DNA from: a virus
Length of the DNA: 44,065 nucleotides
IMG/VR virus record: IMGVR_UViG_3300048836_000016
Coordinates: 1 to 44,065 of that record
Direction: 5' to 3' (one strand)
Shown here: positions 1-7,327 of the stretch, one piece after another
Layout: each line of letters starts with the position of its first letter
Numbering within the stretch: position 1 is the stretch's first letter
Notes under the pieces: model-generated
What the model saw: the letters and a program-made list of their open reading frames with translations, nothing else
Databases searched by the model: none
Told to the model about the DNA's origin: nothing
Translations under genes and position numbers: made by a program

Positions 1-66
1 AAATATACTTATTTTGATATAGAAACGCTTGATCATGTTATCTATGTTGCAGAATTTAACAAGTAA
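1..66 (+). CDS. 3' end of the 100-aa first early gene (copy of 43939-44004)
   Basis: The frame beginning at base 1 reads 21 residues ending in VAEFNK and a TAA. It is the same sequence as the end of the complete gene 43702-44004, cut by the linearisation point. It is not a separate gene; on the circle it is joined to 43702-43938. Function unknown. Confidence 0.9.
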   Translation, partial: KYTYFDIETLDHVIYVAEFNK

Positions 67-127
67 AGAGGAGGTGAGGGGTGGGGAGTAATCCCCACTA
101 AACCACAAAGACGGTCCCAAGTCCGTC
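1..127. repeat. Terminal redundancy, left copy
   Basis: Identical base for base to 43939-44065. An exact 127-bp overlap at both ends of a contig is the usual trace of a circular assembly graph, so the molecule is probably circular or circularly permuted, with a unit of about 43,938 bp. It carries the last 22 codons of the gene that starts at 43702 plus leader sequence of the next genes. A true short direct terminal repeat is possible but not needed to explain it. Confidence 0.95.
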
Positions 128-146
128 ACTCAAAAGTGGGTCGGAC
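81..146 (+). promoter_or_regulatory. Leader RNA hairpins, two mutually exclusive
   Basis: Between the first early gene and the 29-aa gene lie a perfect 7-bp stem with a GTAA (GNRA) tetraloop (81-87 with 92-98), a GACGG/CCGTC stem (110-114 with 123-127), and a competing stem GTCCG/CGGAC (121-125 with 142-146) enclosing CACT/AGTG (127-130 with 135-138). The last two share bases 121-127 and cannot form together. No T-run follows, so this is not an intrinsic terminator. A processing or regulatory role is inference. Confidence 0.4.
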
Positions 147-208
147 ATTCCTATAACTAATAAATATCCAATATATCAAAAGTTTCGATATTATAAGGAG
201 GCTATAAA

Positions 209-298
209 ATGAAAGAGTTTTTAGGTGTAACACTATTTATTTTTGGCGCATATGGGGTCATATATTTGACCTGTGTTATATTGGTCAGGCTATCATAA
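209..298 (+). CDS. Small single-span membrane protein (29 aa)
   Basis: ATG at 209 has a strong AAGGAGG at 195-201, seven bases upstream, and the frame stops with TAA at 296. The product begins MKEFLGVTLFIFGAYGV and is almost all one hydrophobic helix (residues about 5-26) ending in Arg-Leu-Ser, so it should sit in the host inner membrane. It lies 10 bases upstream of the next ribosome site, within the early transcript. Tiny membrane proteins at the start of early operons often target host processes, but nothing here identifies a target. Confidence 0.6.
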   Translation: MKEFLGVTLFIFGAYGVIYLTCVILVRLS

Positions 299-312
299 GG
301 AGGAAAAATAAA

Positions 313-777
313 ATGAATAGTATAATTAAAAAACAATTAGAATTAAAAAAACGAAGATATGAGAATAATCTTAACAAATTAAGTGAAGATTTTGCTCCAT
401 GGGTAAAATATATTAATGAAAAAAATGAAGAATATCAACAAATACAAGATCAAATAGATAAAGCCCCAGCTACTTTTTTTGAAAATAAAAAATTAAAGAT
501 ATTGCGTGAAAAATTAAGATCAATAGAATGTTGCTATACAAATTATAATTGGCACTCTCGTAAATTTAGAGAAGAAGAAAATATAATAAATAAGAGAATA
601 TATGAGATAGAAAAATATTTATCTCATATTGAAATGTTAGAAAATAATATTAAAAAAATTAAAAAGATAAATGATACATCAAGACTTCTGGCAATGCAAG
701 CCGCATTAGTAAATTATGAAACAGAAATTATTATAAAAGAAAAACTGGATATTAAAAATCATAAGGAGGGATTGTAA
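313..777 (+). CDS. Early coiled-coil protein, unknown function (154 aa)
   Basis: ATG at 313 follows AAGGAGG closely. The product is rich in Lys, Glu, Ile and Asn and is predicted by eye to be mainly long charged helices or coiled coil (residues 1-60 and 85-125), with no membrane span and no recognisable catalytic motif. The DNA is clearly more AT-rich than the replication genes downstream, which may mark recent acquisition. Its stop overlaps the next start (TAATG), so the two are probably translated together. I do not recognise a family. Confidence 0.8.
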   Translation: MNSIIKKQLELKKRRYENNLNKLSEDFAPWVKYINEKNEEYQQIQDQIDKAPATFFENKKLKILREKLRSIECCYTNYNWHSRKFREEENIINKRIYEIEKYLSHIEMLENNIKKIKKINDTSRLLAMQAALVNYETEIIIKEKLDIKNHKEGL

Positions 778-1094
778 TGTCAACATTTAAAATAGATCAA
801 GTTGGGCTTATCGTAACAGCTAATAAACTCGGTGATGACAGACAGGGGTATTTCTCATATGTAGGGATAAGCAAGGGTTTTCATTGTAACCATCATTTAT
901 TTAGGAGCATCAACGGAGGGTATATAATAAGTTTTACGGATATAGATTTTCGCTGCGGTGATGTTACTTTTACGGAAGATGGGAAACCTTTTAAAAAATC
1001 ACAGCGTAACGCCAAATTTTCAGCGATAAAAGGAACTTCTATCCCGCAGTTTCTTGCTAATCCGTCAAGGCTGTATAGTCGGCTAGGTATATAA
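777..1094 (+). CDS. Hypothetical early protein (105 aa)
   Basis: The ATG overlaps the TAA of the preceding gene (TAATG), with GGAGG just upstream (AAGGAGGGATTG). The protein is soluble, with beta-rich character and a basic middle (residues about 65-85). No motif was recognised. A 71-codon frame on the opposite strand (893-1108) is its shadow. Confidence 0.75.
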   Translation: MSTFKIDQVGLIVTANKLGDDRQGYFSYVGISKGFHCNHHLFRSINGGYIISFTDIDFRCGDVTFTEDGKPFKKSQRNAKFSAIKGTSIPQFLANPSRLYSRLGI

Positions 1095-1106
1095 GGAGGT
1101 GTTATC

Positions 1107-1223
1107 ATGCTAGCCCTTTATATTCTGGCAGCGGCTTTTGTTGCAGGAATGTGCGCCGCAGGGATTATAATTGTATCGTACGAGGTGTATTGTATAATCA
1201 TGGAAAAATGGGACAGGAGGTAG
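1107..1223 (+). CDS. Small membrane protein (38 aa)
   Basis: ATG at 1107 has AAGGAGG at 1093-1099. The product starts MLALYILAAAFVAGMCAAG, continues hydrophobic to about residue 25 and ends with the charged tail MEKWDRR. One membrane helix with the tail probably cytoplasmic. Its last codons (AGG AGG TAG) form the ribosome site for the methyltransferase gene at 1228, so the two are translationally linked. Function unknown. Confidence 0.6.
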   Translation: MLALYILAAAFVAGMCAAGIIIVSYEVYCIIMEKWDRR

Positions 1224-1227
1224 GGAT

Positions 1228-1887
1228 ATGAAAATACTTTGTGCCTGTGAGGAAAGCCAGGCTGTGTGTATTGAGTTAAGGAAATTGGGACACGAGGCTT
1301 ACAGTTGCGACATTGAACCTTGCAGCGGGGGACACCCCGAGTGGCACTTACAGGAAGATGTAATACCACTTCTTAAGAAAGAGTGGGATATGATCATAGC
1401 TTTTCCTCCTTGTACATATCTCTCAGTAGCAGGTAATCGTTGGTTTAATGTGGCTAAGTACGGCTATAAAGCTCTTAAAAGACATCAAGACAGAGAGAAG
1501 GCAACCCAATTCTTTATGGCTTTTGCAAATGCCGACTGCACTAAAATCGCCATTGAAAACCCTATTGGAATCATATCTTCCGTATATAGAAAACCTGATC
1601 AGATTATTCAGCCTTACCAGTTTGGGCATAATGCTAGAAAGCACACCTGCTTATGGCTTAAAGGCCTCCCTCTATTAAAACCCACACAAATTGTAGATAT
1701 GGGTGAAATAAAGCCAGGGGGCTACTCCGTCAATGCCCATGCAGACTGTGCGAGAGATGAGAATGGAAAAATTATTGCGTGGAATGACCCTAGGACTGCA
1801 AAGATTAGAAGTAAAACCTTTCCAGGCATCGCAAGAGCCATGGCTGAACAGTGGGCGGGATGTACACAGGAGGTAGGGATATGTTAA
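1228..1887 (+). CDS. Cytosine-C5 DNA methyltransferase-like protein, copy 1
   Basis: A 219-residue protein of the short phage family related to C5-cytosine methyltransferases. The N-terminus MKILCACEESQAV occupies the place of SAM-binding motif I, FPPCTYLS (residues 59-66) carries the Pro-Pro-Cys catalytic loop with the nucleophile at C62, IENP (109-112) matches motif VI, and KTFPGIARAMAEQW near the end resembles the closing motif. It would methylate cytosine in phage DNA, plausibly to escape restriction; specificity cannot be read. It is much shorter than a typical bacterial enzyme, so the target-recognition part is minimal (the LWLKGLP segment). A paralogue lies at 7993-8625. The ribosome site AGGAGGTAGG precedes the ATG. 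Confidence 0.75.
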   Translation: MKILCACEESQAVCIELRKLGHEAYSCDIEPCSGGHPEWHLQEDVIPLLKKEWDMIIAFPPCTYLSVAGNRWFNVAKYGYKALKRHQDREKATQFFMAFANADCTKIAIENPIGIISSVYRKPDQIIQPYQFGHNARKHTCLWLKGLPLLKPTQIVDMGEIKPGGYSVNAHADCARDENGKIIAWNDPRTAKIRSKTFPGIARAMAEQWAGCTQEVGIC

Positions 1888-2189
1888 AAAAAGGGGATGT
1901 CTGGACTAAACAGCGTCTTGATGGCATTAAAGAACAGGTACTCCGCATCAAGGGAGGCGAGGAAAGGAAAGCACGGTGTAAAGGTGAAGGCGAATTACTT
2001 TCAATGTGTGAGGGCAAGCATCTGACTCAACGGGAGGCGATATATGCACAGTGTTTTGTCTGTTGTGGCTATTATGTCGATGGTAAAGAGGACTGCTGTA
2101 ACAAGATATGCCCGTTGTATTATTATATGCCTTATAGGGCCGGATTTAAGGAAGATATACGGAAGAAGAGTATAAATACGGATAAGTAA
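1881..2189 (+). CDS. Cys-rich phage protein, possible zinc binder (102 aa)
   Basis: The start at 1881 is chosen because AGGAGGTAGG lies just upstream and ATGTTAA overlaps the stop of the methyltransferase; an upstream in-frame ATG at 1851 has no ribosome site. Residues about 56-85 carry a dense cluster: QCFVCCGYYVDGKEDCCNK followed by CPLYYYMPYR. The pattern C-x2-CxGYY-DG-xDC-xxxxCPLY-MPYR recurs in uncharacterised phage proteins and suggests a zinc knuckle. The N-terminal half is basic and helical. No enzymatic role is evident. Confidence 0.75.
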   Translation: MLKKGDVWTKQRLDGIKEQVLRIKGGEERKARCKGEGELLSMCEGKHLTQREAIYAQCFVCCGYYVDGKEDCCNKICPLYYYMPYRAGFKEDIRKKSINTDK

Positions 2190-2259
2190 AACTACGTATG
2201 TAAAAACAGTCTAGAGTGGTATCGTGGGGTACATCTAGGCAAGGAAAGGGGAGGACTCA

Positions 2260-2418
2260 ATGCCTTATCACAAGATAGACAGAGTTGCTTTAGTTGACAT
2301 CAAAGGAGATGGTCGGCTGACAGCGGAAGAGAAGAGGCTTATCTCACGCACGTGGAAGAAGAAAAGTGGATTGTTTAGGCGGGTTGTAGACTGGACAAGG
2401 AGGCATATACATGGATAG
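2260..2418 (+). CDS. Small basic protein with EF-hand-like loop (52 aa)
   Basis: ATG at 2260 has GGGGAGG at 2249-2254. The frame ends at 2418 and overlaps the next start by 8 bases. Residues 13-24 (DIKGDGRLTAEE) match the calcium-binding EF-hand loop at positions 1, 5, 6, 8 and 12, with Lys instead of Asp/Asn at position 3. The C-terminal half is strongly basic (WKKK, RRVVDWTRR), so binding to nucleic acid or membrane is possible. Function unknown. Confidence 0.6.
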   Translation: MPYHKIDRVALVDIKGDGRLTAEEKRLISRTWKKKSGLFRRVVDWTRRHIHG

Positions 2419-2791
2419 AGAGATATTGTTTAGGGGAAAAATTACAAAAATTCCTAAGTACCTTGAAGACAATATGAAGGTTGGTACTTGGGTTTATGGC
2501 TCATACGTAGATTATCCAGGGGCACAGATAGTAGACCTTGAAGATGAATATGTTGTTGACCCCGCCACAGTCGGACAGTTTACAGGGCTTTGTGATGACA
2601 AGGGGCAAAAGGTTTTTGAGGGGGACATAATAGATGTCAAAGCGCGATTTAAGTCAGAAGTGCGTTTTATTGCCCGTAACGCAGGTTATCTTTTAAAGGA
2701 CAATCATGGAAATTGGGAATGGCTATTCGATGTATTAGCGTCAATGCCCTGTGAAGTCATCGGCAACATTCACGATAAGGAGGAAGTTTAA
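2411..2791 (+). CDS. YopX family protein
   Basis: A 126-residue protein with the hallmarks of the YopX family: the opening IxFRGK (here MDREILFRGKITK), GTWVYGSYV, the middle TVGQFTGLCDDKGQKVFEGDIID (residues about 55-77) and the closing EVIGNIHDKEEV. The family is common in prophages and phages of Firmicutes and Bacteroidetes; its molecular role is not established. The start overlaps the upstream gene and the stop TAA shares a base with the next ATG (TAATG). Confidence 0.85.
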   Translation: MDREILFRGKITKIPKYLEDNMKVGTWVYGSYVDYPGAQIVDLEDEYVVDPATVGQFTGLCDDKGQKVFEGDIIDVKARFKSEVRFIARNAGYLLKDNHGNWEWLFDVLASMPCEVIGNIHDKEEV

Positions 2792-3474
2792 TGGGTAAGC
2801 TAGAAAAAGTACCATCGAAGGCAAGTAAGGCGCATATACGCTATAAGGATAAGGATGGGAAAATAGTCCCGGGCGTAACCACGATCCTTGGCATTATTGC
2901 AAAAAATGGGCTAATCAAGTGGGCCAACCAATTAGGCTTGCAAGGTTTTGACAGTACCGCATATGTCGATGAAACAGCCAAAATAGGCACGCTTGCCCAC
3001 GAGATGATACAAGAGCATCTCGGCGGGAATAAGGTTGACTACGGGGCATACTCAAAAGACCAGATAAGCGCAGCAGAAAATAGCCTCTTGTCCTACTTTG
3101 AGTGGGAGCGCAGATTAGGCAAGCCTATTGAAACTATCCACATTGAGTTGCCTCTTGTATCGGAGATGCTGAAGTACGGCGGTACAATAGACTGGTACGG
3201 TATGATTGGCGATGAGTATTGGCTTATTGATATTAAGACTGCAAAGGGGCTATATCCCGAGCATCAATATCAAGTATCTGCTTATTATGCTATGCTCCTT
3301 GAGAATGATTATAAGGTTGACGGTGTACGCCTTTTGAGGGTAGGGCGAAGCGAGGATGAAGGGTTCGATGACCATGTTGTAGCTAAGGAGAGATTAGTAC
3401 AGGGGTTTGAAGTATTTTGTGCGGCAAGAAATCTATATAAAGCAAAGCAGAGATTTGAGAAGGGGGATAAGTAA
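2791..3474 (+). CDS. PD-(D/E)XK exonuclease (RecB/Cas4-like), recombination
   Basis: A 227-residue nuclease of the PD-(D/E)XK fold. The motifs are in order: GTLAHEM with H70, GGTIDW with D134, LIDIKTAK with D147 and K149, and a following QYQVSAYY helix (Q159-Y166). Such enzymes trim double-stranded ends to give single strands for annealing. The Erf-type annealing protein starts on the very next base, so the two form a phage two-component recombination pair. The start is TAATG-coupled to the YopX gene with GGAGG upstream. Confidence 0.85.
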   Translation: MGKLEKVPSKASKAHIRYKDKDGKIVPGVTTILGIIAKNGLIKWANQLGLQGFDSTAYVDETAKIGTLAHEMIQEHLGGNKVDYGAYSKDQISAAENSLLSYFEWERRLGKPIETIHIELPLVSEMLKYGGTIDWYGMIGDEYWLIDIKTAKGLYPEHQYQVSAYYAMLLENDYKVDGVRLLRVGRSEDEGFDDHVVAKERLVQGFEVFCAARNLYKAKQRFEKGDK

Positions 3475-4119
3475 ATGTGCAAACAGACAGAAAGTATTGC
3501 TAAGCTGACGGAGGCTCTTGTTAAAGTCCAGTCCGTCATGGAGACAGCAAGCAAGGATGCCAACAATCCATTCTTTAAGAGTAAATATACTACGCTTGCA
3601 GGGTGTTGGGATGTCGCAAGGAAGCCTCTTGCGGATAACGGGCTTGCAGTTATTCAGACAACAACCTTTGATGAAGGTAACGGTGTTATCGTTGAAACAA
3701 CTCTATCCCATATCTCAGGGGAATGGGTCAGAGGGTCCCTAAAGATGCCGCTTGTTAAACTAGATCCGCAGGCGGTCGGCTCGGCTATAACATACGCTAG
3801 GCGTTATGCACTCTCGGCTATGATTGGCATTGTATCAGAAGAAGATGATGACGGTGAATCAGCTATGGGGAGAACACAGGTACAGGCACAAGCTAAAGCT
3901 CCTGTTAAACAGGAAGTTAAACAGGAAACCCCCAAAGACAAGCTGATTAAACAAGCCTATGGAGTGCTTATCAACGGGCTAAAGATGCCTAAAGAGGACA
4001 TGTTGGGTTATCTCAAGGGCGTAACAGGGAAAGACAGCATTAAAAACTGGCACGACCTTACTGAAGATGAACTGAAAGAGGTTATCTCTGTTGCGAAGAA
4101 AGATGCGGAAGGGAAGTAG
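3475..4119 (+). CDS. erf: Erf-family single-strand annealing protein
   Basis: A 214-residue protein. Residues about 5-125 match the Erf family: NPFFKSKYTTLAG, the LAVIQTT strand, LSHISGEWVRGSLKMPL and the signature QAVGSAITYARRYALSAM followed by EEDDDGE. The C-terminal part is a Gln/Lys linker (VKQEVKQE) and a helical region. It would anneal complementary single strands made by the exonuclease upstream, for recombination, repair or genome circularisation. The ATG follows the upstream TAA with no gap. Confidence 0.9.
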   Translation: MCKQTESIAKLTEALVKVQSVMETASKDANNPFFKSKYTTLAGCWDVARKPLADNGLAVIQTTTFDEGNGVIVETTLSHISGEWVRGSLKMPLVKLDPQAVGSAITYARRYALSAMIGIVSEEDDDGESAMGRTQVQAQAKAPVKQEVKQETPKDKLIKQAYGVLINGLKMPKEDMLGYLKGVTGKDSIKNWHDLTEDELKEVISVAKKDAEGK

Positions 4120-4165
4120 GAGAGGGAGGGTATTATCCCTCCTTCTTCTCAGAGGAGAGCGACTA

Positions 4166-5002
4166 ATGAATACGGACATCAGGATAAGCATATCATTCAA
4201 GGGTCATCGAAAGAGACTTAAACTGCAACAGTTACTGGGTAAGGGGAGTACGGACTACCTGCTTGACCTATGGATAAACACAGCTATGAACCATCCTAAG
4301 GGTATTCTCACAGATATGGATGAGTATGACATAGCAATTGAAGCAGGATATACAGGAGACGCTCATAAATTTGTCGATGCGTTGCTCGCTTGTGGGCTAT
4401 TAGAACAGCATAATGACGGAACATACTATATACATGACTGGGATGAGCATCAGCGGTATGTCATGTTTGCTCCTGAACGCAGTGAGAAGGCTAAACGAGC
4501 GGTAGAGGCACGGGAGAATAAGAGGGTATCTAAAAATACAAATGAGATCATCTCAATTGACGTTTTAGATGATCTAAATGTTGACGTTAGTTCATCCCCT
4601 TCTCCTGCTCCTTCTCCATCTCCTAATCCTGTTCCTTCTCCTAAACCTAAACCCTCTCCAAAGAAGGGTAAGGATAAAAGCAACAGTGAGCATTTGGATT
4701 TATTTGATGAGTTCTATAATGCTTATCCAAGAAAAACAGAAAAGAGTGCTGCGAGGAAAAATTGGATCGCACGTATGAATGACAAGGAGAACCCTAACGA
4801 CATTATTAAAGCTGCAATTGCCTTTGCACAGATATGCAAGAAAGAAGGAAGGGAGGAGAAATTCACAAAGCACCCTGCAACCTTCATCTCATCAACAAAC
4901 GTTTGGAAAGATTATCTCAATATGTCCACTTCCTTCAAGGGTGAACTTACAAAAGAGGAGATAGAGCAACAGGAAAGGTTGATTGCCAAGTATGGAAAGT
5001 AA
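4166..5002 (+). CDS. Replication initiator / replisome organiser
   Basis: The start at 4166 is preferred because AGAGGAG lies at 4151-4157; an upstream in-frame ATG at 4091 would add a basic tail inside the erf gene. The 278-residue product has three parts: an N-terminal winged-helix-like domain (about 1-100, beginning MNTDIRISISFKGH), a Ser-Pro/Lys-Pro low-complexity linker (about 145-170), and a C-terminal domain (about 180-278) with FDEFYNAYPRK, AARKNW and KHPATFISS, a pattern found in phage replication proteins that recruit helicase loaders. A DnaC-like loader follows directly. The gene carries internally, at 4564-4578, the palindrome that is repeated in the intergenic region near 43500-43600. 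Confidence 0.75.
   Translation: MNTDIRISISFKGHRKRLKLQQLLGKGSTDYLLDLWINTAMNHPKGILTDMDEYDIAIEAGYTGDAHKFVDALLACGLLEQHNDGTYYIHDWDEHQRYVMFAPERSEKAKRAVEARENKRVSKNTNEIISIDVLDDLNVDVSSSPSPAPSPSPNPVPSPKPKPSPKKGKDKSNSEHLDLFDEFYNAYPRKTEKSAARKNWIARMNDKENPNDIIKAAIAFAQICKKEGREEKFTKHPATFISSTNVWKDYLNMSTSFKGELTKEEIEQQERLIAKYGK
4564..4578. promoter_or_regulatory. Intragenic copy of the TTTAGAT-G-ATCTAAA palindrome
   Basis: A 7-bp inverted repeat around a single G, inside the codons for Leu-Asp-Asp-Leu just before the initiator's Pro-rich linker. The 19 bases 4563-4581 are identical to 43541-43559 in the divergent intergenic array. Its place inside the initiator gene recalls the lambda origin inside gene O. A protein-binding site for the initiator or another regulator is inference. 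Confidence 0.55.
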
Positions 5003-5900
5003 AACTATCGAAGAAGCGATGAAACAACCTTTTGATGAGGATGCAGCATGGCGGGATTTAATAACCTGGCTCAAATGGAAGTTCGGGGACTTTGAGGAAT
5101 ACCAAGTAGAGGATAAGCAGTTTATCGAACTCAGTAGGGCGTTTGACCACGAACAGGACTGCAAGGTATGTACGGACATCACAGAGTGCCATCACTCAAT
5201 GGCAAGGCTTATACCTTATCAGACACAGGTTAATGGCTTTACCGTAGTCAAGGTTGCCGCCGAGTGCTGCCAGGGGGTAAAAGAAGTCAAGGAAACAAAG
5301 AATAAGACAGACATGCTAGAGGCTTCAATGATCCCACGGAACAGGAGGCGGAACTCTTTCACTAACTTTGAGACAACAGGAATGTCGGTACAGCTTATGG
5401 CGGCAAAAGGGCTTGCCCTTGAATGTGCGGAGAATGGAAGGGGCTTGCTTATCGGAGGGAATGTAGGTTGCGGAAAGACACACCTTGCCCTTGCTGTCGC
5501 ACTCCATGGCATAGAACATGGCAAGAGTGCGCTATTTTACTCACTTCCTGAGTTACTTGATAAGATAAGAAAGGAGGTAATAAATGGGTCTACAGACCTA
5601 CTTGACAGAGCCAAAGTGGTTGATATACTGGTCATAGACGATTGCGGCACACAGCGGTTCAAGGACTTCGGCGATGAGACTATCTTTAAGATAGTTGATG
5701 CCCGCTATAACAATAAACTACAGACAATTATCACAACAAATGCAGTTGGTATGCAACAGTTTAAGTCTATGCTGAAGGGGAAAGAGGGGGAGAGCGACAG
5801 GTCAGAAAGAATATGTTCAAGGATAATAGAGATGACAGAACAGATATGGTTGCCGAACGAGGGAGATTACAGGAAGGTCAAAAAGGAGGAAGGGGATTGA
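4992..5900 (+). CDS. DnaC-like AAA+ helicase loader
   Basis: A 302-residue protein from the ATG at 4992; a TTG at 4983 is the alternative. An N-terminal region has a Cys/His cluster (CKVC at 57-60, ECHH at 66-68, ECC near 92) that may bind zinc. The AAA+ core has Walker A GGNVGCGKTH (155-164), Walker B ILVIDD (212-217) and a sensor TTNA (248-251), as in DnaC/IstB-type loaders. It would load the host replicative helicase at the phage origin together with the upstream initiator. The genome encodes no helicase, primase or polymerase that I can recognise, consistent with recruitment of host machinery. Confidence 0.85.
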   Translation: MESKTIEEAMKQPFDEDAAWRDLITWLKWKFGDFEEYQVEDKQFIELSRAFDHEQDCKVCTDITECHHSMARLIPYQTQVNGFTVVKVAAECCQGVKEVKETKNKTDMLEASMIPRNRRRNSFTNFETTGMSVQLMAAKGLALECAENGRGLLIGGNVGCGKTHLALAVALHGIEHGKSALFYSLPELLDKIRKEVINGSTDLLDRAKVVDILVIDDCGTQRFKDFGDETIFKIVDARYNNKLQTIITTNAVGMQQFKSMLKGKEGESDRSERICSRIIEMTEQIWLPNEGDYRKVKKEEGD

Positions 5901-6577
5901 TAGAATACTACAACGAAGATTGCATGGAGGGCATGAAGCGGTATAAGGATAAGCACTTCTCGCTAGCTATTTGCGACCCGCCTTATGGAATAGGGATTTG
6001 CGGCAAATCAAAACTTTCCGGCGCAAGCAATAAGGAATACGCCGTAAAGAACTGGGACGAATCGCCGCCATCCGCTGACTACTTTGACGAACTAAGGCGC
6101 GTTAGCAAAGAGCAAATTATTTGGGGCGCCAATTTCTTCGATGGTGTTGGACTTGTGGGAGGAGGAATTGTATGGAACAAGCTTGGTGTAAACATTGGGC
6201 GAAGAAACCCTATGCCAACACTGAGCGATTGCGAATATGCTTTTTGCAGCATGAGGACAAACATCAAAATGTTTTCCTACACATACATCGGGAACGTCAT
6301 TGGTAATGACTACCAAATACAAAGAGGCCCATCAGACCGCATCCACCCCACCCAGAAGCCCGTCAAGCTCTATAAGTGGTTGCTCCACAACTACGCCAAG
6401 AAAGGCGATTTAATCTTAGACACACACGTTGGCTCAGCCTCTAGCCTGATAGCTTGTTACGACATGGGTTTTGATGCAGTGGGTTTTGAACTTGACAAAG
6501 ATTACTACGAGGCAAGCAAGAAGAGATTGAATGATTTTATGATACAAGGGAAGCTGTTTAAGGAGGACACAGAATGA
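5897..6577 (+). CDS. DNA amino-methyltransferase (N6-adenine/N4-cytosine), beta type
   Basis: The TTG at 5897 is chosen: AAAGGAGG lies 7 bases upstream and TTGA overlaps the stop of the loader gene. The 226-residue product opens IEYYNEDCMEGM, has the catalytic DPPY at residues 27-30, HPTQKP at 150-155, and the SAM-binding motif I as DTHVGSASS (175-183) with VGFELD after it. Motif IV before motif I defines the beta arrangement. It probably modifies phage DNA against host restriction; target site unknown. Motif I has HVGSAS where FMGSGT is usual. Confidence 0.85.
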   Translation: MIEYYNEDCMEGMKRYKDKHFSLAICDPPYGIGICGKSKLSGASNKEYAVKNWDESPPSADYFDELRRVSKEQIIWGANFFDGVGLVGGGIVWNKLGVNIGRRNPMPTLSDCEYAFCSMRTNIKMFSYTYIGNVIGNDYQIQRGPSDRIHPTQKPVKLYKWLLHNYAKKGDLILDTHVGSASSLIACYDMGFDAVGFELDKDYYEASKKRLNDFMIQGKLFKEDTE

Positions 6578-6891
6578 AACTGGTCTACATCGCACACCCG
6601 CTCCGAAACGATCCTGATTTTAATAAGGCAAGGCTGAGTGAAATTCTCAACAATAACTTTGTGTCATACCAAGAGATGCACGTTATCCCAGTCAGTCCGA
6701 TACATTTGTTTGGCTACCTTGACCCAGGCGTTGACGTTATGGCTGAATGTTTAGAACTCCTTTATCATTGCGATGAGTTATGGGTGGTCGGAGACTGGAA
6801 AAACAGCACGGGAACTTGTGAAGAGATAGGGTTTGCAAAGAGCAACGGAATAAAAATAAGGTATATTGAGGGGGACAAGCAAAATGGCTAG
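6574..6891 (+). CDS. DUF4406 / nucleoside deoxyribosyltransferase-like protein
   Basis: A 105-residue Rossmann-like protein opening MKLVYIAHPLR, with VIPVSPIHL (about 37-46), a CDELWVVGDW strand (66-75) and STGTCEEIGFAKSNGI (78-94). These match the DUF4406 group, related in fold to nucleoside 2-deoxyribosyltransferases, whose conserved Glu sits in the segment after the Ser-x-Gly. A role in nucleotide salvage or hypermodification is possible but unproven. The ATG overlaps the upstream TGA (ATGA). Confidence 0.75.
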   Translation: MKLVYIAHPLRNDPDFNKARLSEILNNNFVSYQEMHVIPVSPIHLFGYLDPGVDVMAECLELLYHCDELWVVGDWKNSTGTCEEIGFAKSNGIKIRYIEGDKQNG

Positions 6892-7315
6892 GGGTTACAA
6901 TAAAGTTATATTGATTGGAAATATGGTCAGGGATGCAGAGATGCGTGGCAGAGAGAGTAAGGTTGCATCTTTTACGATAGCAGTCAGTCGCTCATGGAAG
7001 GATAAGAGCGGAATGAAGCAGGAGGCAACGGACTACATTAAATGTGTGGCATTTGGGTCAACAGGCGAGATAGTCGGCAACTATACTTCTAAGGGGAGCA
7101 GGATTGCGGTTGACGGTGAACTCAGGGAAGAGAAATACACTAATCAGAGCCGTGAGAAAAAGTCAAGCTGGGTCGTACATGTCAACAACGTAGTCTTGCT
7201 TGAAAGAAGGCAGGATACACAGCCAACTGAGGCTGAATTGCCTATCGAAGCGGAGAGTTTCAATCTGGACTTTGAGCAGGGTCCCGAACTTGGTCAAGTA
7301 GAAATACCATTTTAA
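6884..7315 (+). CDS. ssb: Single-stranded DNA-binding protein
   Basis: A 143-residue OB-fold SSB starting at the ATG at 6884 (GAGGGGG upstream). Typical features are NKVILIGNMVRDAEMR near the N-terminus, ASFTIAVSRSW, TDYIKCVAFG, GSRIAVDGELREEKY, and an acidic tail ending VEIPF, like the DDDIPF tail that recruits partner proteins in bacterial SSBs. It fits with the initiator, loader, Erf and exonuclease in the same operon. Confidence 0.95.
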   Translation: MARGYNKVILIGNMVRDAEMRGRESKVASFTIAVSRSWKDKSGMKQEATDYIKCVAFGSTGEIVGNYTSKGSRIAVDGELREEKYTNQSREKKSSWVVHVNNVVLLERRQDTQPTEAELPIEAESFNLDFEQGPELGQVEIPF

Positions 7316-7327
7316 GGGGGAGATATT

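Noticed and set aside
4091-4165. Longer start of the replication initiator at 4091
   Set aside because: The extra residues are very basic, overlap the erf gene and lack a ribosome site; AGAGGAG before 4166 decides the start.
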